Source: Massilia solisilvae
GTDB lineage: Bacteria; Pseudomonadota; Gammaproteobacteria; Burkholderiales; Burkholderiaceae_D
Assembly: GCF_024753215.1 (NCBI RefSeq)
Contig: NZ_JANUGV010000006.1
Span: 186,001 to 250,000 of the forward strand
DNA: 64,000 bases
Direction of reading: 5' to 3'
Shown: positions 34,519 through 43,456 of the stretch, in pieces
How positions within the stretch are numbered: the stretch's first letter is position 1
Layout: each line of letters opens with the position of its first letter
The notes under the pieces: generated by a model
Told to the model about the DNA's origin: nothing
What the model saw: the letters and a program-made list of their open reading frames with translations, nothing else
The model's database searches: none
Program-made: the position numbers and the translations under genes

Positions 34519-35583
34519 TCACCAGTACGGCCACATCCCTGTCGCGCGCTCGCTGTCGGGTTCCGCGCCGGAGAGCAAGGCGCGCGCGTGCTGCAGCACG
34601 GTGGCCGCCCTTTCCGCGCCGGGGTCCCAGATGCAGCGATGGTTGTGCCGGTCCAGCGGCGCCCAGCGCGCGATGTCGGCCTTGCTGAAGATGACGACGC
34701 TCTTGAGCTTGAGCCCGGCGGCAAGGTGGGACACGCCGGTGTCGTTGCACACCAGTAGACGGGCGCCGCGCATCAGGTGGGCCATGGCGCCGATCGAGAT
34801 GGGCGCGGCAGCGTTGACCGCGTGGTTGCGCATGTGCGCCGCCACTTGCCCGGCCAGAGCGGCCTCGGCGGCCGATCCGGTCAGCACCACGTCCACGCCG
34901 AATTCATCGGCCAGCTGGTCGGCCACCTCGGCGAACCGTTCCGGCGGCCAGCACTTGTCGCGATAGCGCGCGCCGGGATGCACGCAAATGTAGCTACCGG
35001 GCTCAAGCCCTTCGGCAACGCCGCTGTCGTGCAGCTCGCGCTCGTCTTTCGGAGACAGGGGAAATTCCAGGTGCTTGCCTGCCGGGTGAGCGCCAATCTT
35101 CTCCACCAGCGCCAACACCCGCTCCGGTTCGGTACCGGTCTCGGGATAGGGCAGCAGCGCGGTGGTGTCGGTGCACACCGGGTCGCCCCGCGTGTAACCT
35201 GCCATCGCATGCGCGCCAAAGCCGGCCACGATCTCGTTGGTGATGTCGCCACTGCCGTGCATCTGGATGGCCAGGCTGTTGTCGCGCGCGCCCATTTCGG
35301 CGTAGAAGGACGTCAGGTCGTGTTGCCGAGCCGGTTGTTCGGGCAGCAGCGGGTGGCCGGGGAAGGGGATGAACTCGTCGATGTAGCGGCTGAAGCGCTC
35401 GGCAAACTGGCCGGCCCAGGGCAGGCCCACCAGTGTGATGTGGGCGTCGGTGAGCGCGCTGCGCAATGCACGCAGCGCCGGCACTGCGCACAGCATGTCG
35501 CCCAGCTGCAGCGCGCGGAACACGACGACGGATCGCACTTCGAGCCGGTGCAGCAGTGGTCGGCGGTTCACAGTTTCCTCCAT
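34519..35583 (-). CDS. Family 9 glycosyltransferase (heptosyltransferase-like)
   Basis: 354 residues from the ATG at 35583, which overlaps the radical SAM stop (TGATG). A GTG at 35571 with GGAGG just before it is an alternative start. The GT9 core is complete: SVVVFRALQLGDMLCAVPALRALR, YICVHPGARYRDKCWPPERFAEVADQL and LLVCNDTGVSHLAAGLKLKSVVIF. The last gene of the minus-strand operon, it ends facing the other GT9 gene. It is a soluble transferase; acceptor unknown. Confidence 0.9.
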   Translation of the reverse strand: MEETVNRRPLLHRLEVRSVVVFRALQLGDMLCAVPALRALRSALTDAHITLVGLPWAGQFAERFSRYIDEFIPFPGHPLLPEQPARQHDLTSFYAEMGARDNSLAIQMHGSGDITNEIVAGFGAHAMAGYTRGDPVCTDTTALLPYPETGTEPERVLALVEKIGAHPAGKHLEFPLSPKDERELHDSGVAEGLEPGSYICVHPGARYRDKCWPPERFAEVADQLADEFGVDVVLTGSAAEAALAGQVAAHMRNHAVNAAAPISIGAMAHLMRGARLLVCNDTGVSHLAAGLKLKSVVIFSKADIARWAPLDRHNHRCIWDPGAERAATVLQHARALLSGAEPDSERATGMWPYW

Positions 35584-36599
35584 CAGAAGGTTCCCCGGTA
35601 AATGGCGCAGCCGGCGCACACCTGGGGCGGTTCGGACGAGGACAAGCGCGCGCGGAAATCCGCATAGCGCTCGCCGGCCCAGACCGCGGCCACGCCTTGC
35701 CGGGCCATGTCGCCCATCGATATCCGGTCCGGCGTTGCCACCATGCAGCAGGGCATGGCCTTGCCGTCGTAACTGATGTAGGTGCCGCGCCATGGCCAGT
35801 CGCAGCGCGCCGGCCCCGGCACCTGCGGGGCGTGGGGGCGCGGCGCCAGGCGCGGCAGGCGCAGGGCCAGGCCAAGCGCCGCCGCGGTCGCGCGCGTTGC
35901 GTCGAACACGGCTTCCGCATGCGCGCGGTCGGTGTTGCCCAGCAGTTCGGCGTCGATGAACGCGCGCATCGGCAGGTAGCGTTCGGGCAGCGTGTCCTCG
36001 CTGAAGTCGTGGCACAGCTGCTGGACCGCCAGGCTGTCCACGCCCAGTTCCGCCGCCAGGCGCGCCAGGGCGGGCAGGCCGTCGAGCGTGCTGCGCATCA
36101 GCACCGCGATGAGCACGATGCGGGGCTGGCGCCCCCCCGCGGCGGTCCGGGCGGCCAGCACGCGCCGCAGGTTGCGCAGCACCAGCGGCAGCCGCGCGCC
36201 CACGCGCACCCAGGCGTACGCGCGCGGGTCGGCCGAGTCGATCGACACGTGCAGGGTGTCCAGCCCGCTGTGCACGCAGCGTTGCGCCTGTTCGTCGGTC
36301 ATCACCGTCATGTTGGTGTTGGTCGAGACGCGGATACCCCGTGCCGCCGCGAGGCTGACCATGTCGAAGAAGCGCGGGTGCATCAGCGGCTCGCCCAGCC
36401 CTTGCAGGTGCAGCTCGGCCAGCGCCGGAAACTGGTCGAGCAGCGCGCGAAAGGTGTCCTCGGCCATGAAGGCGGGCGGTCCGGCCTGGCCGTCGGCGCG
36501 GAACTGGACCGGGCACATGCGGCAACGCAGGTTGCACTGGCCAACCGGCTCGATCTGCACGAAGCGCGGCAGCGGCGGGCGGATGCTCTGCTCGTCCAT
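35583..36599 (-). CDS. Radical SAM protein with SPASM-like C-terminus
   Basis: 338 residues. The cluster motif CNLRCRMC supplies Cys22, Cys26 and Cys29 (CX3CX2C), followed by the GLGEPLMHPRFFD glycine motif and STNTNMTVMT. C-terminal cysteines (MPCCMVAT; VCAGCAIYRG) suggest a second iron-sulfur site of SPASM or twitch type. Such enzymes modify peptides, sugars or other substrates by radical chemistry. The substrate is unknown. The start at 36599 follows GAAGGTGAG, and the gene lies between the DMFase-like gene and a GT9 gene. Confidence 0.9.
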   Translation of the reverse strand: MDEQSIRPPLPRFVQIEPVGQCNLRCRMCPVQFRADGQAGPPAFMAEDTFRALLDQFPALAELHLQGLGEPLMHPRFFDMVSLAAARGIRVSTNTNMTVMTDEQAQRCVHSGLDTLHVSIDSADPRAYAWVRVGARLPLVLRNLRRVLAARTAAGGRQPRIVLIAVLMRSTLDGLPALARLAAELGVDSLAVQQLCHDFSEDTLPERYLPMRAFIDAELLGNTDRAHAEAVFDATRATAAALGLALRLPRLAPRPHAPQVPGPARCDWPWRGTYISYDGKAMPCCMVATPDRISMGDMARQGVAAVWAGERYADFRARLSSSEPPQVCAGCAIYRGTF

Positions 36600-36607
36600 G
36601 GCATTGC

Positions 36608-37963
36608 TCACCTTCTCAGCAGCCGGTCGAGCACGTTGCGGGTGATGCGCTCGACCCGCTGGTCGCGCCCGCTGTCGAGCACCTGCGCCCAGTCGGTGGT
36701 GCCGGCCGCGAACACCATGCCTGGCCGCGTGAACAGGCCCATTGCGGCCGCGTGCACGCCTTCGCCGGCGCCATGGCGCGCGCGCGGCGGCAGCTCCTGC
36801 CAGCGCGCGTCGAGCGGGCAGGCGGCCAGCAACTGGTAGTCGGCCGGGGTGCCTTCCTCGTCGCGCCAGGCCGACAGGGTCGCCATGCCGGTTGCGCGAT
36901 CGAAGCTGTCCAGCGGCACGCCGTCGCATTCATAGCCGGCCAGCGGCGGCCAGGTGTGCTGGCCGAATGCCTCGCCGCGCGCAAGTCCCGTGCCCTCGAA
37001 TACCCAGTGGGCCGGCTGCTGGACGATGTAGCCGGCGGTGGTGCGCGCACCGTCCCACCAGCCCCCGCCGTGGCGGTAACTGGCTCCGGACAAGCCGTCC
37101 TCGGGACGACCCGCGCCGCCCTGCGGCCACCAGTGGTCGCGCGCGCCGCGCGGCCCGCCCTGGTGGCAAACCATGGCCGTGCCGCCGTCCACCAGGTGGA
37201 TTCGCCACCAGCACACGTTCGCGGCGAACAACGCAAGGTTGCCGCCGCGCCGCGTGAAGTCCTCGACCGCGTCGCGCATCGGTTCGCTCCAGTACTCGTC
37301 ATGCCCGGCCGAGACCAGCAAGCGGTAGCGGTACAACAGCTCGGGATCGTCGTGAAGGTCGAGGTCGGTGCAGCACTCGGGCGCGTAGCCCTTGCGCGCC
37401 AGCCAGCGCAGAAAGCGCGCGTCCCAGTGCGCGAAGGTCTGGCGCGGCGAGCTGGCGTCGTAGTGGTCGGGCGCGCACCAGACGGTGCCGCCGATGCCGC
37501 CCCCGGGCCGCTGCAGCGAGACCCGTGCCCCCGGCGGATCGGCCGAACGGGGCGGATCGAGGTAATAGCAGCCGCCGCCGGTGCAGTTGTAGGCGTGGTA
37601 GGTCGCCAGCGGCAGCTTGTACAGCATGCCGCCCTGGCGCATTCCGCGCACGACGAACAGCACGGCCGCCGTGTCCAGCGCCAGGTCGAGCGGTCTGCCG
37701 CCCGGCTCTTGCAAATGGGCGATGTACACCCCGGAAGGCCAGTCCGCCGGCACCGTGAACGTGTAGGGCGGCCAGCGCCAGTCCTCGGCCGCGCCGCGCT
37801 CGGGCGCGCGCTCGCCGGGCAGGCATTCACTCTGCCACAGCAGTTGCGGGCCGTCGGCCCACCGGTAAAAGCCCACGTGAAAGCGCGGGCTGTCGGTGGC
37901 CACGTGCAGCACCAGCCGCTCGCCCGGCAGGACACTGGCGCGGCCCGGGTAGCCGCGTATCAT
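36608..37963 (-). CDS. N,N-dimethylformamidase large-subunit-like domain protein
   Basis: 451 residues; the ATG overlaps the carbamoyltransferase stop (ATGA). Hallmarks of the DMFase beta-subunit family are easy to see: ATYHAYNCTGGGCYYLDPPR, then RVSLQRPGGG, SAGHDEYWSEPMRDAVEDF and GGNLALFAANVCWWRI. True DMFase large subunits are about 760 residues, so this is a shorter, stand-alone version. DMFase hydrolyses an amide with a mononuclear iron site, but paralogues in sugar clusters have no known reaction. The context (carbamoyltransferase, radical SAM, glycosyltransferases) suggests action on a carbamoyl or amide group of a glycan or small molecule. Confidence 0.8.
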   Translation of the reverse strand: MIRGYPGRASVLPGERLVLHVATDSPRFHVGFYRWADGPQLLWQSECLPGERAPERGAAEDWRWPPYTFTVPADWPSGVYIAHLQEPGGRPLDLALDTAAVLFVVRGMRQGGMLYKLPLATYHAYNCTGGGCYYLDPPRSADPPGARVSLQRPGGGIGGTVWCAPDHYDASSPRQTFAHWDARFLRWLARKGYAPECCTDLDLHDDPELLYRYRLLVSAGHDEYWSEPMRDAVEDFTRRGGNLALFAANVCWWRIHLVDGGTAMVCHQGGPRGARDHWWPQGGAGRPEDGLSGASYRHGGGWWDGARTTAGYIVQQPAHWVFEGTGLARGEAFGQHTWPPLAGYECDGVPLDSFDRATGMATLSAWRDEEGTPADYQLLAACPLDARWQELPPRARHGAGEGVHAAAMGLFTRPGMVFAAGTTDWAQVLDSGRDQRVERITRNVLDRLLRR

Positions 37964-39639
37964 TCGGGCAGCTCCGGCTCGATGCGCTTGCGCAGCAAGA
38001 ACGGCGGCATCGCCAGCGCATGCAGCGGCATGCGCCGGAACGAGGTGATGGCATCCAGCGCCGTCTCGACGATCGGCTCGTCCTTGCCGTTGAACGAGGT
38101 GTTGAGCAGCACCGGAATGCCGGTGCGCGCATGAAAGCCGGCCAGCAGCGAGCGCAGCAGCGGATCGTCCTGCGGGCCCACGGTCTGCAGGCGCGCGGTG
38201 CCGTCCACATGGGTGATCGCCGGCACCAGCGACGCCAGCGCCGGCCGAACAGGCGCCGCGAACTGCATGAAGCGGCACGGCCCCGCCAGCTCGAAGAAGT
38301 CGGCCGCATGCTCTTCCAGCACCATGGGCGCGAGCGGGCGGAACCACTCGCGCTGCTTGACGCGTGCATTGATCCAGTCGCGCATGTAGCCGTGGCGCGG
38401 ATTGCCCAGGATGCTGCGGTGCCCGAGCGCGCGCGGCCCGAATTCGCTCCTGCCCTGGAACAGCCCGACCACCTTGTTGGCGCACAGCAGGTCGAGCATG
38501 CGCTCGCACAGCGCGCCACGCCCGCGCAGGCGCTCGACGATGAGGTCGGGCGCATCGGACACCGCCGCCTCGATGGCCGACAGCGCGGGCTCCGGGCCGA
38601 GGTAATCGCTGGTCCAGCGGAACTCGCATTGCGCGCCCGCCAGTTCGGCCAGGCCGTACACGGCGCAGCCAAGGGCGGTGCCGGCATCGCTGGGCGCGGG
38701 CGGAATGAACACCTGCCGGAACGGCGTCTCGCGCAGCAGCCGCTCGTTGGCCGAGCAGTTCAGCCCGGTTCCGCCGGCAAAGCACAGGTGCTCGGACCCG
38801 GTGGCCGCGTGCAGCCAGCGCGCCACCTGCAGCAGCGCCTCCTCGAACGCGTGCTGGCCGGCGGCGGCCAGGTTGGCGCAATCGGAAAAGCGCACCCCGG
38901 GCGAGCCGTAGCGAAAGCGCTTGCGCTCGTCCAGCAGCGCGCGCCACGCGGCCGGCACGCTGACCTGGCCGCCGTCCACGTCGAGCGGCGGCAGCGAAAA
39001 CGCGGCCCGGTTGCCGTGCGGCGCCAGCCCCATCACCTTGCCCTCGTTGCCCTCGCCCGGGAACATGGTTTGGGTGAGCATGAAGTAGAACATGCCCAGC
39101 CCCGCCAGCCGGTGCTCGTCGCGGTCCCACACCTGCTTGCCGATGCAGTCGATGCGCTCGCGGCTGGCGCGGTAGAACGACGACACCTCGCGCCAGTCGC
39201 CCGGCACGGCCGCCGCACCGCTCCAGTGCTCGGTCAGTTCGGACACGGGGCTGCCCTGGCCGTCCACCACCATCACCGCCGCCTCGTGAAATGGCGACGG
39301 ATGGAACACGCTGTACAGGTGCGCCAGGTGGTGCGAGATGCGCACGCGCCGGCAGCCGGGCGCAAGGCGCAAGGTTTGCTGCAGCTCGGCCTCGTACTCG
39401 GGCAGGCGCGCCACCTCTTCGTCGGATGAAAAGCATTCGACCAGCACGTCGATGGGCCGGTCGAGCCCGGGCAGGCGTTCGCGGTAGATGTTGCGCAGGT
39501 CGCCCGGCCGGCCCCAGTGGTGCTTGCGGCGCGTGAGCCGCTCTTTCTGGATGGCCCAGATGAGCGTTGACCCGTGCAGCAGGCAGGCGCTCGCATCTTG
39601 CGTGCGGTTCAGTCCCAGCACCACGGGGCCATCGTTCAT
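37960..39639 (-). CDS. O-carbamoyltransferase, NodU/CmcH/TobZ family
   Basis: 559 residues with AGGAGA before the ATG. The N-terminal YrdC-unrelated Kae1-like half holds ISHHLAHLYSVFHPSPFHEAAVMVVDGQG, with the metal-binding histidines. The C-terminal half has QGRSEFGPRALGHRSILGNPR and VLLNTSFNGKDEPIVETALDAI. These enzymes move the carbamoyl group of carbamoyl phosphate, via carbamoyl-AMP, to a hydroxyl group, often on a sugar. It leads the four-gene minus-strand operon, so the product is likely an O-carbamoylated glycan or conjugate. Confidence 0.95.
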   Translation of the reverse strand: MNDGPVVLGLNRTQDASACLLHGSTLIWAIQKERLTRRKHHWGRPGDLRNIYRERLPGLDRPIDVLVECFSSDEEVARLPEYEAELQQTLRLAPGCRRVRISHHLAHLYSVFHPSPFHEAAVMVVDGQGSPVSELTEHWSGAAAVPGDWREVSSFYRASRERIDCIGKQVWDRDEHRLAGLGMFYFMLTQTMFPGEGNEGKVMGLAPHGNRAAFSLPPLDVDGGQVSVPAAWRALLDERKRFRYGSPGVRFSDCANLAAAGQHAFEEALLQVARWLHAATGSEHLCFAGGTGLNCSANERLLRETPFRQVFIPPAPSDAGTALGCAVYGLAELAGAQCEFRWTSDYLGPEPALSAIEAAVSDAPDLIVERLRGRGALCERMLDLLCANKVVGLFQGRSEFGPRALGHRSILGNPRHGYMRDWINARVKQREWFRPLAPMVLEEHAADFFELAGPCRFMQFAAPVRPALASLVPAITHVDGTARLQTVGPQDDPLLRSLLAGFHARTGIPVLLNTSFNGKDEPIVETALDAITSFRRMPLHALAMPPFLLRKRIEPELPE

Positions 39640-39802
39640 CTTGTTCTCCTGGTTGGTTGGCGCAAGCGGTGAAGCGGTCCAGCCCCCCTTTGAGCATGAT
39701 GAGTTCCAAATAGTTCGTGGCGAGCGCATGCAAAAGCGCGAAACCTGTGCGCCGCAACGAGGTCAGACCTGTTTTTTCAGTCCATTGCCAAGGGAGGGCA
39801 TC

Positions 39803-40576
39803 ATGGCGCGCGTCAATCCGATCCAGATCCAGAAGTACCTGAAGGGCGTCGACTACCCGGCTTCCAAAGCAACGCTGCTCGATACGGCCAGGCGCGAGGG
39901 CGCGGACGAGAACGTGTGCGCCTCGCTCGAGCAGCTGCCGGATGAACAGTTCCAGACCCCGGCCGACGTCAGCCAGGCCTTCGGCCGCCTGCCCGACGAG
40001 GTGGCCGGCGCGCCGGCGGCGGGCCGCGAAGCCGCCGCCGGCAAGGACGAAGCGCGCCCCGGCGGCAAGCAGGCCGGGGCCAGGGAAGAAGGCGCGCACA
40101 AGGAGCCGGCCCATGCGCGCCGCGAGGGCGGCCAGCGCTACACCGGCGGCAACGAGTTCCTGATCGAGGCGATGCAGGATTCCATGGCGGAGATACAGAT
40201 TTGCGAGATCGCGATCGAGAAGTCGGAGAACGCGGACGTGAAGAAGTTCGCCCAGTCCATGATCGACGAGCATGGCCGCATGGGCCGCGAGCTGGAACAA
40301 CTGGCTAGCGGCAAGGGCCTGGAGGTGCCGCGCCAGATCCGGCCCGAGCAGGAGCTGACGGTGGACGAGCTGTCCAGCCTGTCAGGACGCGACTTCGAGC
40401 AGCGCTGGATCCAGTACAACATCGATGTGCACGAGCGCGACACCAAGGTGTTCCGCCACTATGCGCAGGAGGAGCCCGACCGCGACATTGCCACCTTGGC
40501 GAAAAAGCATGGCGATGCGCTGGGCAAGCACCTGAAGGCCGCGCACGACCTGGGCAAGAAGCTGGCAAGACCCTGA
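39803..40576 (+). CDS. DUF2795-DUF4142 fusion protein
   Basis: 257 residues; AGGGAGGG lies just before the ATG at 39803. Residues 1-65 match DUF2795 (IQIQKYLKGVDYPASKATLLDTARREGADENVCASLEQLPDEQF). An Ala/Gly/Lys-rich linker (about 70-115) leads to a DUF4142 four-helix domain (about 118-255: NEFLIEAMQDSMAEIQICEIAIEKSENADVKKFAQSMIDEHGRMGRELEQLA). DUF4142 proteins are ferritin-like and usually exported, but no signal peptide is present here. The role is unknown; envelope or stress function is a guess. Divergent from the carbamoyltransferase across 163 bp. Confidence 0.8.
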   Translation: MARVNPIQIQKYLKGVDYPASKATLLDTARREGADENVCASLEQLPDEQFQTPADVSQAFGRLPDEVAGAPAAGREAAAGKDEARPGGKQAGAREEGAHKEPAHARREGGQRYTGGNEFLIEAMQDSMAEIQICEIAIEKSENADVKKFAQSMIDEHGRMGRELEQLASGKGLEVPRQIRPEQELTVDELSSLSGRDFEQRWIQYNIDVHERDTKVFRHYAQEEPDRDIATLAKKHGDALGKHLKAAHDLGKKLARP

Positions 40577-40637
40577 GCCCGGCGGGCGCGGCGCGAAAAC
40601 GGTATCATCAAGGCATCTTGTTCCGACGATACCAACG

Positions 40638-41459
40638 ATGCTGCAAACGCCCGCCACCTTCACGCCCCTCCTGGTCCGGCAGGAGCATGACGATCCGCTC
40701 AATTTCCTGTTCCATGGCAACAGGCTGCTGGTGCGCGAGCACGACCTGGCCCTCCCTGGCCAGGACGTGCTGCGCGCCCTCGACCTCGATTTGCGCCGGA
40801 TGCAGCCGGTCGGCCTGCTCGACCGCCGCTATGCCCAGGCCGGCTGGCTCGACACCGAAACGGTCCCGGACGGCTACGCCCTGCAACCGCTGCGCGGCCT
40901 GATGTTCGGCAGCATGGACGAGACCCTGGTTGGCGTGGCCGCGCGCGCGGCCCAGGTGGCCGAGTGGGCGCGCACCCACCGCTTCTGCGGCGCCTGCGGC
41001 GGCAGCACCGAACAGGCCACGGGCGAGCGCTGCTTCAAGTGCCCCTCGTGCGGCCACATGGCCTATCCGCGCATTTCGCCGGCGATGATGGTGCTGATCC
41101 GCAAGGGCGATTCGGTCCTGCTCGCCATGCACGTGCAGTCACCGGCCAAGCGCTTTGTGCCGCTGGCCGGGTTCCTGGAAGCCGGTGAATCGATCGAGGA
41201 AGCCGTGCACCGCGAGGTGTTCGAGGAGGTGGGCCTGCGCGTGCAGAACCTGCGCTATTTCGGCAGCCAGTCCTGGCCCTTCCCGCACTCGCTGATGATT
41301 GCCTTCACCGCCGACTATCTTGACGGCGAGATCCGCGTTGACCCGAACGAGATCAGCGAGGCGCGCTGGTTCGGGCCGCACGACGAGTGGCCGGAACGCG
41401 TGCCCCACATCTCGATTTCGAGCGTGCTGGTGGACGCGCACCGGCCCCCTGGCCGCTAG
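40638..41459 (+). CDS. nudC: NAD(+) diphosphatase / NAD-RNA decapping Nudix enzyme
   Basis: 273 residues. Zinc ligands Cys117, Cys120, Cys135 and Cys138 (FCGACGG...CPSCGH) precede the Nudix domain. The Nudix box GFLEAGESIEEAVHREVFEEVGL (178-200) is intact. SQSWPFPHS (210-218) is the NudC signature motif that sets NADH specificity; the usual SQPWPFP has Ser for the first Pro. It hydrolyses NAD(H) to NMN(H) and AMP and removes NAD caps from RNA. The 3' end overlaps the convergent membrane-protein gene by four bases. Confidence 0.96.
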   Translation: MLQTPATFTPLLVRQEHDDPLNFLFHGNRLLVREHDLALPGQDVLRALDLDLRRMQPVGLLDRRYAQAGWLDTETVPDGYALQPLRGLMFGSMDETLVGVAARAAQVAEWARTHRFCGACGGSTEQATGERCFKCPSCGHMAYPRISPAMMVLIRKGDSVLLAMHVQSPAKRFVPLAGFLEAGESIEEAVHREVFEEVGLRVQNLRYFGSQSWPFPHSLMIAFTADYLDGEIRVDPNEISEARWFGPHDEWPERVPHISISSVLVDAHRPPGR

Positions 41460-42337
41460 CTCGCGGCGGCCGCTGCCGCTGTCGTGCCCGCTGCCTGGCG
41501 TCGCTCGCGCGCCACTTCTTCTGGCTTGCTGCCGGTCCCGCGCATCTGCACCGCGCGCTGCAGGATGTCGAACCAGAAGGGCGCCCCGAACAGCGTGGTC
41601 GAGGCGGTCATCAGCCAGCCCGCCACCTGCAGCAGGAAGGCGTTGTCCAGGTGCGGCGGGAAGCTGGTCCAGCCGATCGGCAGCGCCATGAACGCCTGCA
41701 CCGTGGCCTGGTCGAGCGCGCCCGGCGCACCGTTGATGCCCGCCGACAGCACCGGATGCTGCCATAGCGTGCGGAACAGGTGGATGCTGTCCACGTTGAA
41801 AAAGATCGCGACCAGCAGCGAGATCAGGAACGAGATCAGGAGTTGCTGGCGCTTGTAGGCCCCGGACACGCGCTCCATCGCGTTGTCGAACCAGCCCGCC
41901 ACCAGCGTCTGGAACTGCTCCAGCCCCGCCGCCCGCTTGTACAGCCCCTGCAGCACGCGCCTGACCTGCGGATCGGGAATCTGCTCGATCGCGCTGCCCA
42001 GCGCCTCGTAGGTGGCCGGCCCGTTCTGCTGGATCGTGTCCACCAGCGCAATCGCGAAGTGGGCAGGCTCGATGTAGGATGGCTTGGACTTGAGGTCGCG
42101 TTCGTCGGCCGCCGCGCCGTCGCCGTGCGGATTGACCAACGGGTGGCCGTACACGGCCTGGGCCAGCTGGGTGAAGCCGGGGTCGTTGAGCATGCTCTTG
42201 ATGCCCGCCAGCAGGGTGTTGGCGCGCAACCGGAAGATCGAGGCCAGCGCTTCCTGAATGGTGGTGACGATCAGCGCGACGGTGCCGAAGCAAAAAGTTA
42301 AGCCGATGGCAACTTCCAGGACTGTGCTGCCTAGCAT
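41456..42337 (-). CDS. Membrane protein of unknown function
   Basis: 293 residues. One hydrophobic segment lies at the N-terminus (VLEVAIGLTFCFGTVALIVTTIQEALASIF), a soluble stretch covers about 35-165, then LISFLISLLVAIFFNVDSIHLFRTLW and a C-terminal amphipathic/hydrophobic pair (VAGWLMTASTTLFGAPFWFDILQRAV). An Ala-rich tail follows. I do not recognise a named family. It is divergent from folE (145-bp gap) and convergent with nudC. Confidence 0.75.
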   Translation of the reverse strand: MLGSTVLEVAIGLTFCFGTVALIVTTIQEALASIFRLRANTLLAGIKSMLNDPGFTQLAQAVYGHPLVNPHGDGAAADERDLKSKPSYIEPAHFAIALVDTIQQNGPATYEALGSAIEQIPDPQVRRVLQGLYKRAAGLEQFQTLVAGWFDNAMERVSGAYKRQQLLISFLISLLVAIFFNVDSIHLFRTLWQHPVLSAGINGAPGALDQATVQAFMALPIGWTSFPPHLDNAFLLQVAGWLMTASTTLFGAPFWFDILQRAVQMRGTGSKPEEVARERRQAAGTTAAAAAAS

Positions 42338-42482
42338 GGGTGTTCTCCTCAGGAAAGGTACCCGCTAACGCTAGCCCGTTTCTGCAAATGACGAGTTCGG
42401 CTGGATCAAAGAATGGGCCTCTCCGGTCGATTCCGCGCATTTTCTATATACTCTCGGCAATCGCAGAAAATCAGGGTTGACC

Positions 42483-43049
42483 ATGTCTGACAAAGAAGCC
42501 TTCACCGAAAACGACTGGCGGCGCCTGCTGGCCAGCTTCGGCGAAGATCCGAACCGTCCCGGCCTGCACGAGACGCCGGCACGCGTTGCCAAAGCCTGGA
42601 AGCACTGGACCTCCGGCTACGACCAGGACCCGGTCGAGATCCTCAAGGCGTTCGAGGACGGCGCCGAGGAGTACAACGAACTGATCGTGGTGCGCGGCAT
42701 CCCGGTCTATAGCCACTGCGAGCACCACTTGGCGCCGTTCTTCGGCAAGGCCACGGTCGGCTATTTGCCCAACGGTAAGATCGTCGGCCTGTCCAAGCTG
42801 ACCCGGCTGGTCGATGTGTTCGCCAAGCGCCTGCAAGTGCAGGAGCGCATGACCATTCAGATCGCCAACGCGCTGATGGAAGCGCTCGAGCCCAAGGCGG
42901 TGGGCGTGGTCGTCAAGTGCCGCCACATGTGCATGGAAAGCCGCGGCATCCGCACCCCGGGCGAGGAAACCATCACCTCCGCCATGCTGGGCGAACTGCA
43001 GCCGAACCTGGCGCTGCGTACCGAATTCCTGGCACTGGCGCGCGACTGA
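42483..43049 (+). CDS. folE: GTP cyclohydrolase I
   Basis: 188 residues from the ATG at 42483 (MSDKEAF), with CAGGG just upstream. It converts GTP to 7,8-dihydroneopterin triphosphate, the first step of tetrahydrofolate (and queuosine precursor) synthesis. Zinc ligands are visible in YSHCEHHLAPFFG (Cys79, His82) and RHMCMESRGI (Cys150), and the family core ERMTIQIANAL is present. The length is normal for the short bacterial form. Confidence 0.98.
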   Translation: MSDKEAFTENDWRRLLASFGEDPNRPGLHETPARVAKAWKHWTSGYDQDPVEILKAFEDGAEEYNELIVVRGIPVYSHCEHHLAPFFGKATVGYLPNGKIVGLSKLTRLVDVFAKRLQVQERMTIQIANALMEALEPKAVGVVVKCRHMCMESRGIRTPGEETITSAMLGELQPNLALRTEFLALARD

Positions 43050-43118
43050 TCCATTTCGAGCGGGGTTCGGGAACCTGTTCCAGATCGGGCGTCTCCAAGG
43101 GATTTTGGGGCGACCGAC

Positions 43119-43442
43119 ATGGCCAGGCCAGAATTCCCGAGCGACATCTCGCGCGAGCAGTTCGAGCACATCCGAGACATGCTGGAAGCGGCGCGGCGCA
43201 AGACGCGCCCGCGCAAGCACGACCTGTACGACGTCTTTTGCGCGGTGCTGTATTTCCTCGATTCCGGCGCGGCGTGGCGCAGCATGCCGCCCGAGTTCCC
43301 GCCCTGGCGCACCGTGCACGAATACTTCACCCAATGGACCATGCTGCGCGACGGCGACAAGACCCTGCTCGAGCAGGCGCTGGAGCGGATCGGCCGCAGC
43401 AAGGAAATCGACCGCCTGCACAAACTGCTTGGGCCGCGATAG
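43119..43442 (+). pseudogene. Stand-alone IS5-family transposase N-terminal domain (DUF4096), remnant
   Basis: 107 residues matching only the first, DNA-binding part of IS5-family transposases: LYDVFCAVLYFLDSGAAWRSMPPEFPPWRTVHEYFTQWT. The DDE catalytic half is absent from this frame, and I see no remnant of it in the 200 bp that follow; instead a palindromic repeat pair begins 15 bp after the stop. No terminal inverted repeats or target duplication are evident. It is probably a decayed insertion sequence, though the clean open frame would also fit a retained DNA-binding protein. Confidence 0.65.
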
Positions 43443-43456
43443 AACAACACACGCGC

